Notes under the pieces: generated by a model
Seen by the model: the letters and a program-made list of their open reading frames with translations, nothing else
Told to the model about the DNA's origin: nothing
Databases searched by the model: none
Part shown: piece after piece, positions 17,477 through 26,449 of the stretch
Layout: each line of letters starts with the position of its first letter
How positions within the stretch are numbered: position 1 is the first letter of the stretch
Assembly (NCBI GenBank): GCA_016872645.1
Contig: VGZH01000011.1
Span: 17,759-81,758 of the forward strand
Direction of reading: 5' to 3'
Source: Planctomycetota bacterium
GTDB taxonomy: Bacteria; Planctomycetota; Planctomycetia; Planctomycetales; Planctomycetaceae
Length of the DNA: 64,000 nt
Translations under genes and position numbers: made by a program

Positions 17477-18916
17477 TCAACTCCAATCGCGGATGGGGTG
17501 TCCGGTGCAGATCGGGAACGACTCGCCAAGCAACGGAGCGTGATACCGTTGGCTCGGATCGACACCCAGATGCGTCAGCAGCGTGGCGGCGAGATCGGCT
17601 GGTGAAACGGGTTTGTCGGCAACGTAGGCTCCAAGTCGGTCGGACGCCCCGAAAACGTGCCCGCGCGGAGTGCCGCCGCCGGCGACGAGCGCGGTGAAAA
17701 CGTGCGGCCAGTGATCGCGGCCGGTCTTTTCCGTCGCGGCGTTCTGTGTGAACTGACCGATCTTCGGTGAGCGTCCGAACTCACCGAGCGCGACGACCAG
17801 CGTGTCGTCGAGCAAGCCGCGCTCCTGCAGATCGAACAGAAACGCCGCGAATGCTCGGTCAAAAACGGGAGCGAGTTTCTTCAACCGGTTGAAATTGTCG
17901 TGATGCGTGTCCCAGAACGGAGATTGCTTTTCGTCGCGAGTTTCGTCGTCCCAGTTGACAGTGACCAGCGACACGTCCCGTTCGACGAGGCGTCGGGCGA
18001 GCAGCAGGCTCTGTCCAAATTTGTGCGGGCCATAACGTTCGCGAGTCGCGGGCGGCTCGCGATCCAGATCGAACGCGGCGGCGGTTTGCTCGCCGGAAAT
18101 CATCGAGAAGGCTTGGCGGTATTGATCGCCGATCAGTTGACTACGCAGGCCTTCGTTGAGGACTCGCCGCACGTCGTCTACTTCGCGGAGCAGGCCTTCT
18201 CGGCGCAGCAGTCGCGCGGCGGGAACGTCGCTCGGCAAACGAATGCCGGGAACTGAGAAGTCGGGACGGCTCGGATCGCCGTCGATGAGAAAGGCATTGT
18301 GCATCTCTCCCATCAAGCCCCCCGACTGACCGGCGATGCGTGCTCCCTGGCTGGGAAACATCAAGTACCACGGCAGCACGACGGACGAGGGCATCCCGCC
18401 GACCGCTTTTCCGTAACGCATTACCGTCGCCGAAAGAGACGGCCAATCGTCCGGCGCGAGCGTGTCGGTCGTGCCCGGGCGGCGATGCGGGCGGCCGGTG
18501 ATGACTTGGCTGCACGCGGTCCCGTGAACCGGATCGCCGTGAGTCATCGACCGCAGCAGGCAAAGCTTGTCTGTCTGCTGCGCGAGATTTGGCAGCAGCT
18601 CGGAAAGTTGAATCCCCGCCGCTGAAGTCGCGATTGGCTGGAAGATGCCGCGAACGTTGTCCGGCGCCTGTGTTTTCAAATCCCACAGGTCGATATGGCT
18701 TGGACCACCGAACAAAAAAATGAACACGCACCGCTTGGCTTTGCTCGGTGACTTGCGCGGCGCGTCGCCAAACGCGGCCGCTTCACGACGCAGACTGTGA
18801 AGCATGAATTCGTTCAGCCCCAGCCAGCTCAGGCCGCCGATGCGCAGCCACTCGCGCCGCGAGACTCGCGGTGGGAGGGCAAGGAGTGGTTGGCGATCGA
18901 GCCAGGACGCGGGCAT
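17477..18916 (-). CDS. DUF1501 family protein, Tat-type signal
   Basis: Predicted 479 aa. The N-terminus has SRREWLRIGG followed by a hydrophobic stretch, resembling the twin-arginine signals common in this family. Alkaline-phosphatase-like superfamily blocks include CVFIFLFGGPSHIDLWDLK, LCLLRSMTHGDPVHG, ALGEFGRSPKIGQF and GRDHWPHVFTALVAGGG. DUF1501 genes are very abundant in planctomycetes, usually beside a DUF1549/DUF1553 partner; no partner is adjacent here. It probably acts in the periplasm. Its catalytic activity is not known. Confidence 0.92.
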   Translation of the reverse strand: MPASWLDRQPLLALPPRVSRREWLRIGGLSWLGLNEFMLHSLRREAAAFGDAPRKSPSKAKRCVFIFLFGGPSHIDLWDLKTQAPDNVRGIFQPIATSAAGIQLSELLPNLAQQTDKLCLLRSMTHGDPVHGTACSQVITGRPHRRPGTTDTLAPDDWPSLSATVMRYGKAVGGMPSSVVLPWYLMFPSQGARIAGQSGGLMGEMHNAFLIDGDPSRPDFSVPGIRLPSDVPAARLLRREGLLREVDDVRRVLNEGLRSQLIGDQYRQAFSMISGEQTAAAFDLDREPPATRERYGPHKFGQSLLLARRLVERDVSLVTVNWDDETRDEKQSPFWDTHHDNFNRLKKLAPVFDRAFAAFLFDLQERGLLDDTLVVALGEFGRSPKIGQFTQNAATEKTGRDHWPHVFTALVAGGGTPRGHVFGASDRLGAYVADKPVSPADLAATLLTHLGVDPSQRYHAPLLGESFPICTGHPIRDWS

Positions 18917-18955
18917 ACGTAGCTCACGGTGATGGGTGGCAGAGTCGGAACCAGA

Positions 18956-19048
18956 CTAACCCGAAGCGCCAGCGAGGGCGAGTGTTTGTTCGCAGAGAGG
19001 CCGGGCAAAGCGGGTGAAGCGCTCGCCCTTGCTGGTGCTTCGGGTTAG
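18956..19048. repeat. Large intergenic inverted repeat
   Basis: Arms 18956-18982 (beginning CTAACCCGAAGCGCCAGCGA) and 19022-19048 pair at 25 of 27 positions around a 39-base spacer. The element fills the divergent gap between the DUF1501 gene and leuD. The near-perfect arms suggest a dispersed palindromic repeat rather than a simple terminator. Confidence 0.75.
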
Positions 19049-19091
19049 TATGGGCTCCGTTTTCGAGAACTTCTAACTCGCGACGAGAATC

Positions 19092-19688
19092 ATGCAAACG
19101 ATTGAAACTGTTTCTGGGACCTCCGTGCCGTTGTTGTTGAATGACATTGATACCGATCGGATCATCCCCGCTCGTTACCTCCGCTGCGTGACATTCGACG
19201 GATTAGGCGAGCATACCTTTGAGGATGACCGCAAGCAGGACTCACGGCATCCCTTCGATGACCCACGATTTGCTGGGGCGAGCGTGCTCATCGCCGGCCG
19301 CAACTTTGGGTGCGGGTCGTCTCGCGAGCACGCTCCGCAATCGCTGTTGCGGTGGGGGATCAAAGCGATTGTGGCGGAATCGTTCGCGGAGATCTTTTTC
19401 GGCAACTGCACGTCGCTGGGGATTCCGTGCGTCTGTGCTTTGCGCGCGGACCTCGAAACGCTGGGAGCTGCTGTCCAAGCCGATCCGAACTTGGTTGTGA
19501 CGGTCGACCTCGTGGCCCGTGAAGTTCGTGCCGGTTTCATCGTGGCCAAAGTGACGATGCTTGAAAGCGCTCGCCAGTCGCTGACCACCGGTCAGTGGGA
19601 CTTCCTCGGCCAATTGCTCGACAACAAAGCTGGCATCGCGGCGACGGCGGCGAAGTTGCCGTACCTGAATCACTTTGCGGCGAGCTAA
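19092..19688 (+). CDS. leuD: 3-isopropylmalate dehydratase small subunit
   Basis: Predicted 198 aa, the normal length for LeuD. Diagnostic blocks are [14 protein letters not shown] near the N-terminus and [17 protein letters not shown], the swivelling-domain substrate loop. FAEIFFGNC and KLPYLNHF also match the family. With LeuC it isomerises 2- to 3-isopropylmalate in leucine synthesis. No leuC lies in the window, so the large subunit must be encoded elsewhere. Confidence 0.95.
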   Translation: MQTIETVSGTSVPLLLNDIDTDRIIPARYLRCVTFDGLGEHTFEDDRKQDSRHPFDDPRFAGASVLIAGRNFGCGSSREHAPQSLLRWGIKAIVAESFAEIFFGNCTSLGIPCVCALRADLETLGAAVQADPNLVVTVDLVAREVRAGFIVAKVTMLESARQSLTTGQWDFLGQLLDNKAGIAATAAKLPYLNHFAAS

Positions 19689-19772
19689 TCCGCTCGCCGT
19701 CGAAGTTGGATTTTCTGCCTCGCGGCACGAGACTCACAATGACGTTGCCACTTCGGTCGCGGGAAGAAAAAC

Positions 19773-21101
19773 ATGTGGAAATTCGCCCTTCGCAACTTGC
19801 TCAGCCGGCCTGCACGATCAACGCTGTCGTTGCTGGGTCTGACCGTCGCAATCGCCGGGATGGTCGGATTGTTTTCGGTCGCGCGCGGGTTGGAGCAGAC
19901 GTTTGACCGGAGCTTCAAGAGCATCCCCGGTTTGATCGTGATGCAGGCGGGTGCGCCGATCCCGTTGTTCTCGCGACTGCCGAAGGACTGGAAGCCGGAC
20001 ATCGAGCGTATCTCCGGCGTGCATGTCGTGGCTTCCGAAGTTTGGATGCGAGCCAACATCATCGAAGAGAAACCGGTGATGGCTCCGCCACGTTTTCTGT
20101 TTGGCGTGGATATCCCCGCGCTGATCAAGCTACGGAAAGGGGTCTACACCGAGTCAATGATCGAGGGACGGTTCTTAAAGCCAGACGATCTCGGTGAGCG
20201 AAAGGTGGTCGTCAGCCGCCAGATCGCCGAGGAGCATCACAAGAAAATTGGCGACACGCTCAGCGTCAACGGCATCGACTTCGAGATCGTCGGCTTATAT
20301 CACGTCGGTTCGCTGTTGTTGGACATCGCCATTCTGGTTGATGGGGACACCTTGCGAAACCTCGGCTGGTTCGATCCGCAGGCAGTCAGCGGGTACTACG
20401 TCGAGCCGGACGGGAGCGTCTCGAACGAGGAAGTGGGACAGCGCGTCAAAGAACTGTTGCAGGATCGGCCGCTGACAACCGGGTCGCCGATATCACTGCT
20501 TGCGCTGGCCGGATTGGGGCAGCCAAGCGGGTCGGGCAAACCAGAATCGAAGAGCGTCGTCGGTTGGCTGGCCAACACATTCGCCGGGGCCAACTCCGAA
20601 TCCGCTTCGACAGACGCTGAACCAACATCCGCGTCTCCCAAAGCGCCGTCGCCGGTTGAAGTTCGCAACGCTTCCGATTTCTCCGATCGATTCAAGGAAC
20701 TAAGTGAGGATCTAAATTTAATCCTCACACTGCTGACCGGCATCGGCATGACGATCGCCGTCCTGAGCATCGTCAACACAATGCTGATGAGCGTCACCGA
20801 ACGGGTGATCGAATTCGGAATCCTCAAAGCCAACGGCTGGTCCCCGTGGGACGTGCTGAAGCTGATTACGGTCGAGAGTGCGTCGCTCGGCCTGGGTGGC
20901 GGAGCGTTGGGTGTGGCGATTGGCTGGACGGCAACGCAGATCATCAACGCTCGCTGGCCCGACCGAGTGAACTTGTTCGCGAGTCCGGGCCTGCTGGCAT
21001 TCAGCGTCGTCTTCAGCACGATCGTCGGCTTGTTGGGGGGATTGTACCCCGCCGTCTGGGCAATGCGATTATCGCCGATGGAAGCGATCCGGCGCGGATA
21101 A
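19773..21101 (+). CDS. MacB/FtsX-type ABC transporter permease
   Basis: Predicted 442 aa. An N-terminal helix (RSTLSLLGLTVAIAGMVGLF) is followed by a large periplasmic domain containing VVVSRQIAEEHHKKIGDTL, typical of MacB periplasmic core domains. Three C-terminal helices form the FtsX-like permease domain, with MTIAVLSIVNTMLMSVTERV and EFGILKANGW. A low-complexity Ser-, Pro- and Ala-rich linker sits near residues 250-300. No ATPase gene adjoins it. It ends 13 bases before eboE, so the two may be co-transcribed. Substrate unknown. Confidence 0.88.
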   Translation: MWKFALRNLLSRPARSTLSLLGLTVAIAGMVGLFSVARGLEQTFDRSFKSIPGLIVMQAGAPIPLFSRLPKDWKPDIERISGVHVVASEVWMRANIIEEKPVMAPPRFLFGVDIPALIKLRKGVYTESMIEGRFLKPDDLGERKVVVSRQIAEEHHKKIGDTLSVNGIDFEIVGLYHVGSLLLDIAILVDGDTLRNLGWFDPQAVSGYYVEPDGSVSNEEVGQRVKELLQDRPLTTGSPISLLALAGLGQPSGSGKPESKSVVGWLANTFAGANSESASTDAEPTSASPKAPSPVEVRNASDFSDRFKELSEDLNLILTLLTGIGMTIAVLSIVNTMLMSVTERVIEFGILKANGWSPWDVLKLITVESASLGLGGGALGVAIGWTATQIINARWPDRVNLFASPGLLAFSVVFSTIVGLLGGLYPAVWAMRLSPMEAIRRG

Positions 21102-21114
21102 TCGAGGGGATATC

Positions 21115-22290
21115 ATGTCGTTGAGTTCGTTGCCTTTGAGTTATTGCACCAACGTGCATCCGGGCCTGACGGTGGCTCAAGTCGAGCGTGGACTGACCGA
21201 TTTCACGGTTCCCGCCGGACAGCGATTTGGTTCGTCGCTGGCGGCAGGGTTGTGGTTGGCTCAGCCAGTGATCCGTGAGTTGCTGGCGGAAGTGGACGGG
21301 TCAAAACGCTTCGCGGCGCGCGTCGCGAAATTGGGGCTGTATACTTACACGCTCAATGCATTTCCGTTTGGCGACTTTCACAGCGAGCGGGTCAAAGAGA
21401 ATGTCTACCTGCCCGATTGGACGCAGCCCAGCCGGTTGGAGTACTCGTGGGATTGTGCTCGCGTGCTGGCGGATTTGATTCGCGCGACACTGCCGGCCGG
21501 TGCGGACGGCAGCCTCTCGACCGTGCCGCTCGGCTTCAAGACGCTCGCGACGGCGGCGGACTTCGAGACGAAGTGCATTCACAACTTGATCGAATTCGCG
21601 CAGCGGCTGGCTCGATTGGAGTCTGAGTCCGGACAGACGATTCGACTGGCCATCGAACCAGAACCGTGCTGTGTGCTCGAAACAACGGCCGAAACGATCG
21701 CCTTCTTCCGTCGATTGCGTGATCGCGCGGCAGTCGTCGGAGGACTCGATGCCGTCCAAAGGCATCTGGGTGTCTGCTACGACGTCTGCCATCAGTCAGT
21801 TGAGTTCGAGGATGTCGCCGAGTCGATCGCCTCGCTGGCTCGCGAAGAGATTCGGATCAACAAAGTTCACATCACCTGTGCTCTGCAAGTGACAAGTCCT
21901 GGCTCGAACCCGGCGGTACGCGAGGCACTGGCTCATTTCGTCGAGCCGCGTTATCTGCATCAGACGTTCGCGCGGTCACCGTCTGGCGAGGTACGGCGAG
22001 TGTTGGATCTGACTACCCAGTTGGCTCGGACTCCCCCTTCGGAGTTCGCCAACGCCGACTGCTGGCGGATTCACTTTCACGTTCCGGTCGATGCCGAGCG
22101 GGTCGGGCCGCTGGAGACGACGCGAGCCGATCTCAAAATCGCGTTGGACGCAGTCACAAAGTTGGCCTATGCCCCCCATTTGGAAGTCGAGACTTACACC
22201 TGGAACGTCCTCCCCGGCGGTGACAAGCCAGATCTGGTCACCGGCTTGGCCCGCGAACTGTCCGCCACCCGCGACTTGCTGGCCCGATAG
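21115..22290 (+). CDS. eboE: EboE-like sugar-phosphate-isomerase-fold protein
   Basis: Predicted 391 aa. The start SYCTNVHPGLTVAQVE and the block TYTLNAFPFGDFHSERVKE, followed by VYLPDWTQPSRLEYS, match the EboE family as I remember it. LSTVPLGFKT, LAIEPEPCCVLETT, HLGVCYDVCHQSVEFED and FHVPVDAERVG fit the same xylose-isomerase-like TIM barrel with metal-binding Glu, Asp and His residues. Ebo proteins act in movement of metabolites to the periplasm, in cyanobacterial scytonemin and other clusters. None of eboA-D or eboF is visible here, so this is an orphan copy, perhaps working with the ABC permease just upstream. GAGGGGA precedes the ATG. Confidence 0.82.
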   Translation: MSLSSLPLSYCTNVHPGLTVAQVERGLTDFTVPAGQRFGSSLAAGLWLAQPVIRELLAEVDGSKRFAARVAKLGLYTYTLNAFPFGDFHSERVKENVYLPDWTQPSRLEYSWDCARVLADLIRATLPAGADGSLSTVPLGFKTLATAADFETKCIHNLIEFAQRLARLESESGQTIRLAIEPEPCCVLETTAETIAFFRRLRDRAAVVGGLDAVQRHLGVCYDVCHQSVEFEDVAESIASLAREEIRINKVHITCALQVTSPGSNPAVREALAHFVEPRYLHQTFARSPSGEVRRVLDLTTQLARTPPSEFANADCWRIHFHVPVDAERVGPLETTRADLKIALDAVTKLAYAPHLEVETYTWNVLPGGDKPDLVTGLARELSATRDLLAR

Positions 22291-22308
22291 TGAACACCCC
22301 ATTTTTTC

Positions 22309-22359
22309 GCTCGGCCTCCGCGCTTTTTTTGGTCCTGTTTCTTCGCTCGGAGGCCGAGC
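22309..22359. repeat. Perfect inverted repeat downstream of eboE
   Basis: Arms GCTCGGCCTCCG (22309-22320) and CGGAGGCCGAGC (22348-22359) are perfectly complementary over 12 bases, with a 27-base loop that contains a run of T. It could serve as a transcription terminator for eboE or belong to the palindromic repeats seen elsewhere in the window. Confidence 0.6.
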
Positions 22360-22445
22360 TTCATTCTGTCTTTAGGTTCGCATGGTATTTTCCCGGCCAG
22401 TTTTGTTCGTTATTCGTTTTTTTGACTCTTGTTGAGGGTTTCAAA

Positions 22446-22634
22446 ATGTCTGTCCTCTTTTCGACGGAAGAGCCAACCGCGAAGGATCGTGCACCGATTC
22501 GATTGACTGATTTGGGGTTGGTCTCGCTGGGCCAGGAGTTCGACATGGCTGAAGTTGATTGCCAGCCGCTGCTCGCGGCGGACTTGCCGCTGAATTCGGA
22601 ACTCGAAACACAGAAATCCGCTGGAAATCTGTGA
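22446..22634 (+). CDS. Small hypothetical protein (62 aa)
   Basis: A 62-residue ORF, polar and acidic, beginning MSVLFSTEEPTAKDR and ending in SAGNL. No signal peptide or membrane segment. GAGGG lies about 7 bases before the ATG, and a strong hairpin terminator follows within 30 bases, which together suggest a real short transcription unit. I recognise no family. Confidence 0.45.
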   Translation: MSVLFSTEEPTAKDRAPIRLTDLGLVSLGQEFDMAEVDCQPLLAADLPLNSELETQKSAGNL

Positions 22635-22659
22635 CCACGGATTAGCCACCGCAAGAACC

Positions 22660-22697
22660 AAAAAGGTCTTCTCGCTCGCGTGAGGAGACCTTTTTGT
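22660..22697 (+). terminator. Rho-independent terminator
   Basis: A stem formed by AAAAAGGTCTTCTC and GAGGAGACCTTTTT, with a short GC-rich loop, ends in a T-run. The A-run on the left arm makes it potentially bidirectional. It closes the 62-aa gene's transcription unit and insulates the XdhC-like gene. Confidence 0.85.
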
Positions 22698-22760
22698 TTG
22701 GAATGTCACCAATCGCCTCGTTCCGAGGCGACGTCATTTGACCGGAGCTTCTGATTCGTC

Positions 22761-23864
22761 ATGCACCATGTACTTCAACAACTCAGCGAAGCGGTTTCGC
22801 GTCATCAAGCCGTCGCGTACACCGCACTCGTCGAGACTCGCGGATCGACGCCGCAAAAAGCGGGAGCGACGATGCTCGTCTTCCCGGACGGCTCGCAAGT
22901 CGGCACGCTCGGCGGTGGCTGTGTCGAGGCGGAGGTCAAGCGTCGCGCGTTGCGACTGCTCGATGCAGGTCAGACCGAGCTGCTGACGTTCAATCTCGAC
23001 AGCGATTACGGTTGGGATGACGGACTGATCTGTGGCGGCCGGATGAAAATGCTGGTCGATCCGGTGCGTGGCGAAGCGGAGTTCAGCTACTACCGTCACC
23101 TGCTGGAGCACCTTGCGACAGACCAAGGTTGCACCGAGGCCGTGATACTCGATCCGGAGAAGGCGGACGGACAAGTCGCCGACCGTTTTCTGCTCAACGA
23201 TTCTGGAGAGGTGATCGCGACCGCCAGCCAGGACGGCACGACGAATCCGCTACCAAATTCGATCGCGCAGCAGTTGCGACCGTTGTCGCAGCGTCCTCGG
23301 CCGTATGTCGCGGGGGGCGTGTCGTTCTTGCCGCATCTGCGTCGCTGCCGATTGGTTATCGTCGGAGCTGGTCACGTCGGCCAGAAGGTCGGCGAACTGG
23401 CCGCCGCCTGCGACTTCGACGTCTGGGCCGTCGATGATCGCGAGCAATACTGCAACGCCGAACGCTTCCCACAGGCCAAACGGTTGATCGTCGGCGAGAT
23501 TGATGCGGCGCTCAGCGGACTCGACATCGACCACAACACTTACTGCCTGATCGTGACTCGCGGACATCAGCACGACGAAGAGGCGTTGTATCACCTCGCC
23601 GAAACACCAGCTCGCTACGTCGGCCTGATTGGCAGCCAGCGAAAGATCAAAATGATCTTCGAGGACTTGCTGCGAGATGGAATCTCGCGCGAGGCGTTGT
23701 CGCGCGTGTACGCTCCGCTAGGTCTCGACATCGGTTCGCAAACCGTGCCGGAGATCGCCGTCAGCATCGTGGCGGAACTGATCGCGCACCGGAATCTCGG
23801 CGAGATTCCCGAACGGTATCGCCGCCCTAGCTTGTTGGATTCTCTGACGGCATCGCAAACGTAG
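22761..23864 (+). CDS. XdhC/CoxI family protein
   Basis: Predicted 367 aa. The N-terminal XdhC/CoxI domain shows VETRGSTPQKAGATMLV and GTLGGGCVEAEV. The C-terminal Rossmann-like domain shows LVIVGAGHVGQKVGELAA, VVDDR-like DDREQYCN, TRGHQHDEEAL and YVGLIGSQRK, followed by YAPLGLDIGSQTVPEIAVSI. Family members bind and sulfurate or insert molybdenum cofactor for xanthine dehydrogenase-type enzymes. No molybdoenzyme subunit gene is next to it, so its client is unknown. The gene stands alone, convergent with sixA. Confidence 0.9.
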   Translation: MHHVLQQLSEAVSRHQAVAYTALVETRGSTPQKAGATMLVFPDGSQVGTLGGGCVEAEVKRRALRLLDAGQTELLTFNLDSDYGWDDGLICGGRMKMLVDPVRGEAEFSYYRHLLEHLATDQGCTEAVILDPEKADGQVADRFLLNDSGEVIATASQDGTTNPLPNSIAQQLRPLSQRPRPYVAGGVSFLPHLRRCRLVIVGAGHVGQKVGELAAACDFDVWAVDDREQYCNAERFPQAKRLIVGEIDAALSGLDIDHNTYCLIVTRGHQHDEEALYHLAETPARYVGLIGSQRKIKMIFEDLLRDGISREALSRVYAPLGLDIGSQTVPEIAVSIVAELIAHRNLGEIPERYRRPSLLDSLTASQT

Positions 23865-23874
23865 CCGTCATCGC

Positions 23875-24339
23875 TCAACGGGGTTCCAGCATCCAAAGTA
23901 GCCGGCCCTGTCCGACTTCAATGACTTTGTCAAACTCCAGACAGGCACTGGTTCCGGGCGAAAACGACACTCGCCCGCTCCTCATCAGCAGCGACGTCAA
24001 CGAACTCATGATCGGCTCGTGTCCGACCAGCGCGGTCAAATCGGCTGGGAGTTGTGCCAGTTTGGGTAGGACGTCCTGGCAACCGCTCCCCAGCGCCAAC
24101 CACGGCGCGATTTCCAAAGTGTGAGGCGGTAAACCGCACGCCGCGGCCAGGATGCTCGCGGTTTCGCTGGTGCGTCGCGCCGGGCTATGAAAAATGAAAC
24201 CGGGAGTGACTCCCCTTTCGACGACATCTCGAGCCAGGCGCGCAAATTCTGATCGGCCTTCATCGGTGAGTGGTCGTTCGGCATCCGGCAGGTGGTGACA
24301 GGCTTCGGCACGCGCATGTCGAATTAACAACAATCGCAT
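23875..24339 (-). CDS. sixA: SixA-type phosphohistidine phosphatase
   Basis: Predicted 154 aa, the usual SixA size. The histidine phosphatase RHG motif is LLIRHARAEAC. Other family marks are RPLTDEGRSEF, HSPARRTSETASIL and VGHEPIMSSL with the second catalytic His. SixA removes phosphate from histidine phosphotransfer domains or phosphocarrier proteins; the target here is unknown. It converges on the XdhC-like gene with a 10-base gap. Confidence 0.88.
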   Translation of the reverse strand: MRLLLIRHARAEACHHLPDAERPLTDEGRSEFARLARDVVERGVTPGFIFHSPARRTSETASILAAACGLPPHTLEIAPWLALGSGCQDVLPKLAQLPADLTALVGHEPIMSSLTSLLMRSGRVSFSPGTSACLEFDKVIEVGQGRLLWMLEPR

Positions 24340-24361
24340 CGCGGCTTTTCCCGAAAACGAA

Positions 24362-24381
24362 GAGCGGCCAAGTAGCCGCTC
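24362..24381 (-). terminator. Hairpin after the secreted protein gene
   Basis: Perfect 7-base arms GAGCGGC and GCCGCTC around CAAGTA, about 30 bases downstream of the minus-strand stop at 24411. A weak T-rich tail follows on the minus strand. Probable terminator. Confidence 0.5.
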
Positions 24382-24410
24382 CTCTGGAAGAGTTTCATCG
24401 CGTCACAAAA

Positions 24411-25355
24411 TCAGGGTTGCCGAACGGCTTCGCTCTCGATGGTCAAATCCAGCTTTCCAGGCAACGCCTGACCGTTAATCGTGAAATTCAGGTCGCCTTG
24501 GACGCGAAGCTTGCCTTTCGTGGAATGAACCTGTCCGGCCGCACGATCGAAAAGGATCGTCTCAGCAGACTCGGTTGGCTTCAGATCACTCTTGGTAACC
24601 TTCAACGGCAACGCCGAGTTCTCAGCGATCGAGAACGAGACCGTTGTCGTTTTCGCTTGGATCTTGTCGAACGTCTTGCCTCCTTCTTTCACTTCGCCGA
24701 GGTACTTGTATTCGACTGTCATGGCCATGACTTGGCCGCTGCCCAGCGGGAGGTCGACATTCCTCGTCCAAGTATCGCCTGCTTTGACGGGCTTACCCGG
24801 CAGATTTTCCAATTCTTGATTGGCGGTCTTTTTGGCATTCTCTGGATTGAAGTCTCCACGCAGTTCTTCCGGCAGTTCTTCGGCGGCCTTTTCGAGCCCT
24901 TCGACCGCGATCACCTTGCCCGATTGATCTCGCACAAAAACTGGTTTCGACTTCACCGCCGCGCGCATGGCTTGCATGAATGGTTCCAGAGCCGGGTTCT
25001 CGGCCTTCTTATTCGGATCGTCCGAATCGAATGTCAAATTGAGACCACCGGGGAGTTTCGCAGTCGAGGTGAGTTTGTCCGTTTTTTGCTCAATCCGAAT
25101 CTTGCCATCCGCATCCCGTTTTCCATTTTGGGACGTCGAAATCACGAACCGATCTTGTTCGGAGTCGAGCCCCATGCCTGCCAGTGTCAACGTTTGTTTG
25201 ATCTTCATGTTCGTGTGAGTGACGGTCTTCACGCCGTCGGCGAACTTGTGTTCCAGCTTCACTTGAGCCATTGCCGGTGCGGCCCAGCCTGCTGCCAGCA
25301 GAGAGAGCGACAACAGACTTCCCAATCGAAAACCTCGAACGATGTGCGACAACAT
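24411..25355 (-). CDS. Secreted protein of unknown function, DUF6263-like
   Basis: Predicted 314 aa from the ATG at 25355. A signal peptide (IVRGFRLGSLLSLSLLAAGW then PAMAQ) is followed by a soluble, beta-rich domain: LEHKFADGVKTVTHTNMKIK, GKVIAVEGLEKAAEELP, NLPGKPVKAGDTWTRNVDLP, YKYLGEVKEGGKTFDKI and a C-terminal repeat-like HSTKGKLRVQGDLNFTI. The tripartite pattern resembles DUF6263 proteins frequent in planctomycetes; I cannot confirm the family by search. GAGG precedes this ATG by 9 bases; a second ATG at 25364 is too close to it. It shares its divergent promoter region with the HAD phosphatase. Confidence 0.75.
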   Translation of the reverse strand: MLSHIVRGFRLGSLLSLSLLAAGWAAPAMAQVKLEHKFADGVKTVTHTNMKIKQTLTLAGMGLDSEQDRFVISTSQNGKRDADGKIRIEQKTDKLTSTAKLPGGLNLTFDSDDPNKKAENPALEPFMQAMRAAVKSKPVFVRDQSGKVIAVEGLEKAAEELPEELRGDFNPENAKKTANQELENLPGKPVKAGDTWTRNVDLPLGSGQVMAMTVEYKYLGEVKEGGKTFDKIQAKTTTVSFSIAENSALPLKVTKSDLKPTESAETILFDRAAGQVHSTKGKLRVQGDLNFTINGQALPGKLDLTIESEAVRQP

Positions 25356-25535
25356 GACGTGCATCCTCACAGAAAGACTTGGCCGCACGGACTCGACCGC
25401 GACACGCCGTCGAGACCACCAGCCACGAACGTTTTGTATTGAATCGATTTTCCAGGCCACTCGCCATCGAGCAACGGTCAGGCTGATTCGGCCGAACGGT
25501 CGAAATCTTGAGCAGCCGGCCGTTATTCTGCGGCA

Positions 25536-26414
25536 ATGTCACACGAAACCGACTACCAACGCCGCGTCACCGAGATCGGCCCGACACGATTTTTACCCAG
25601 CACCTCGATTGAAATCGTCCGCGAAGTCACGCTCCCTGAGCCACCGTGTCACGCCGTCTTCGATTTCGATGGCACTCTCAGCCTCGTCCGCGAAGGCTGG
25701 CCGGAAGTGATGGTCCCGCTGATGATCGAAGTGCTCCGTGCGACCGGCACTTCCGAATCGGATGCCGAACTGGGGAAGCTCTCGCTCGACTTCATTATGC
25801 AACTCAACGGCAAGCAGACGATCTATCAGATGATCCGCTTGGCCGAGGAAGTCCGGCAACGAGGCGGCACTCCTGCAGACCCGCTGGTTTACAAACAGCG
25901 CTATCACGATCGGCTGCTCGAACGGATCAATCACCGCCGCGAAGGACTCCGAAGCGGCCGCGTCGCCGCCGAGGAATGTCTCGTCCCCGGCTCCGTCGAT
26001 TTGCTGCGCGATCTGCAAGCGCGCGGCGTCGCTTTGTACCTCGCAAGTGGCACGGACGAAGTCTACGTCCGCGAAGAGTGTGACTTGCTCGGCCTGACGC
26101 CGTTCTTCGGCCGGCACATTTACGGTGCTCGCGACGACTTCCAAAACTTCTCGAAGCAGATGGTTATCGAACGCATCCTGCGCGAGAACAACGCGGCTGG
26201 CTCACGGCTGCTCGGCTTCGGTGACGGCTACGTCGAGATCGACAACATCAAAACCGCTGGCGGCACCGCCATTGCCGTCGCCAGCGACGAGAAGGACAAA
26301 AGCGGCAAGCCCGATCCGTGGAAGCGCGATCGCTTGATCGGCGTTGGTGCGGACGTCGTCGTCCCCGACTACCGCCACGCCAAAACGCTGTTGGATTACC
26401 TCTGGCGAACGTAG
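25536..26414 (+). CDS. HAD-superfamily phosphatase
   Basis: Predicted 292 aa. Motif I is VFDFDGTLS with the nucleophile Asp and acid/base Asp. Motif II is YLASGTDE, and motif III/IV lies in LLGFGDGYVEIDN. The helical cap (residues about 80-150) includes NGKQTIYQMIRLAEEV. The pattern is that of phosphoglycolate phosphatase-like HAD enzymes, but the substrate is not evident. A following GGTAIAVASDE region ends in VVPDYRHAKTLLDYL. It stands alone and points toward a convergent small gene. Confidence 0.88.
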   Translation: MSHETDYQRRVTEIGPTRFLPSTSIEIVREVTLPEPPCHAVFDFDGTLSLVREGWPEVMVPLMIEVLRATGTSESDAELGKLSLDFIMQLNGKQTIYQMIRLAEEVRQRGGTPADPLVYKQRYHDRLLERINHRREGLRSGRVAAEECLVPGSVDLLRDLQARGVALYLASGTDEVYVREECDLLGLTPFFGRHIYGARDDFQNFSKQMVIERILRENNAAGSRLLGFGDGYVEIDNIKTAGGTAIAVASDEKDKSGKPDPWKRDRLIGVGADVVVPDYRHAKTLLDYLWRT

Positions 26415-26449
26415 CCGCGCACGAGACTCACACCAAGGACGTTGGTTTT

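Noticed and set aside
24270..25442. 390-codon plus-strand ORF opposite the DUF6263-like gene
   Set aside because: It has no signature and overlaps sixA and the secreted protein gene, both well supported on the minus strand.
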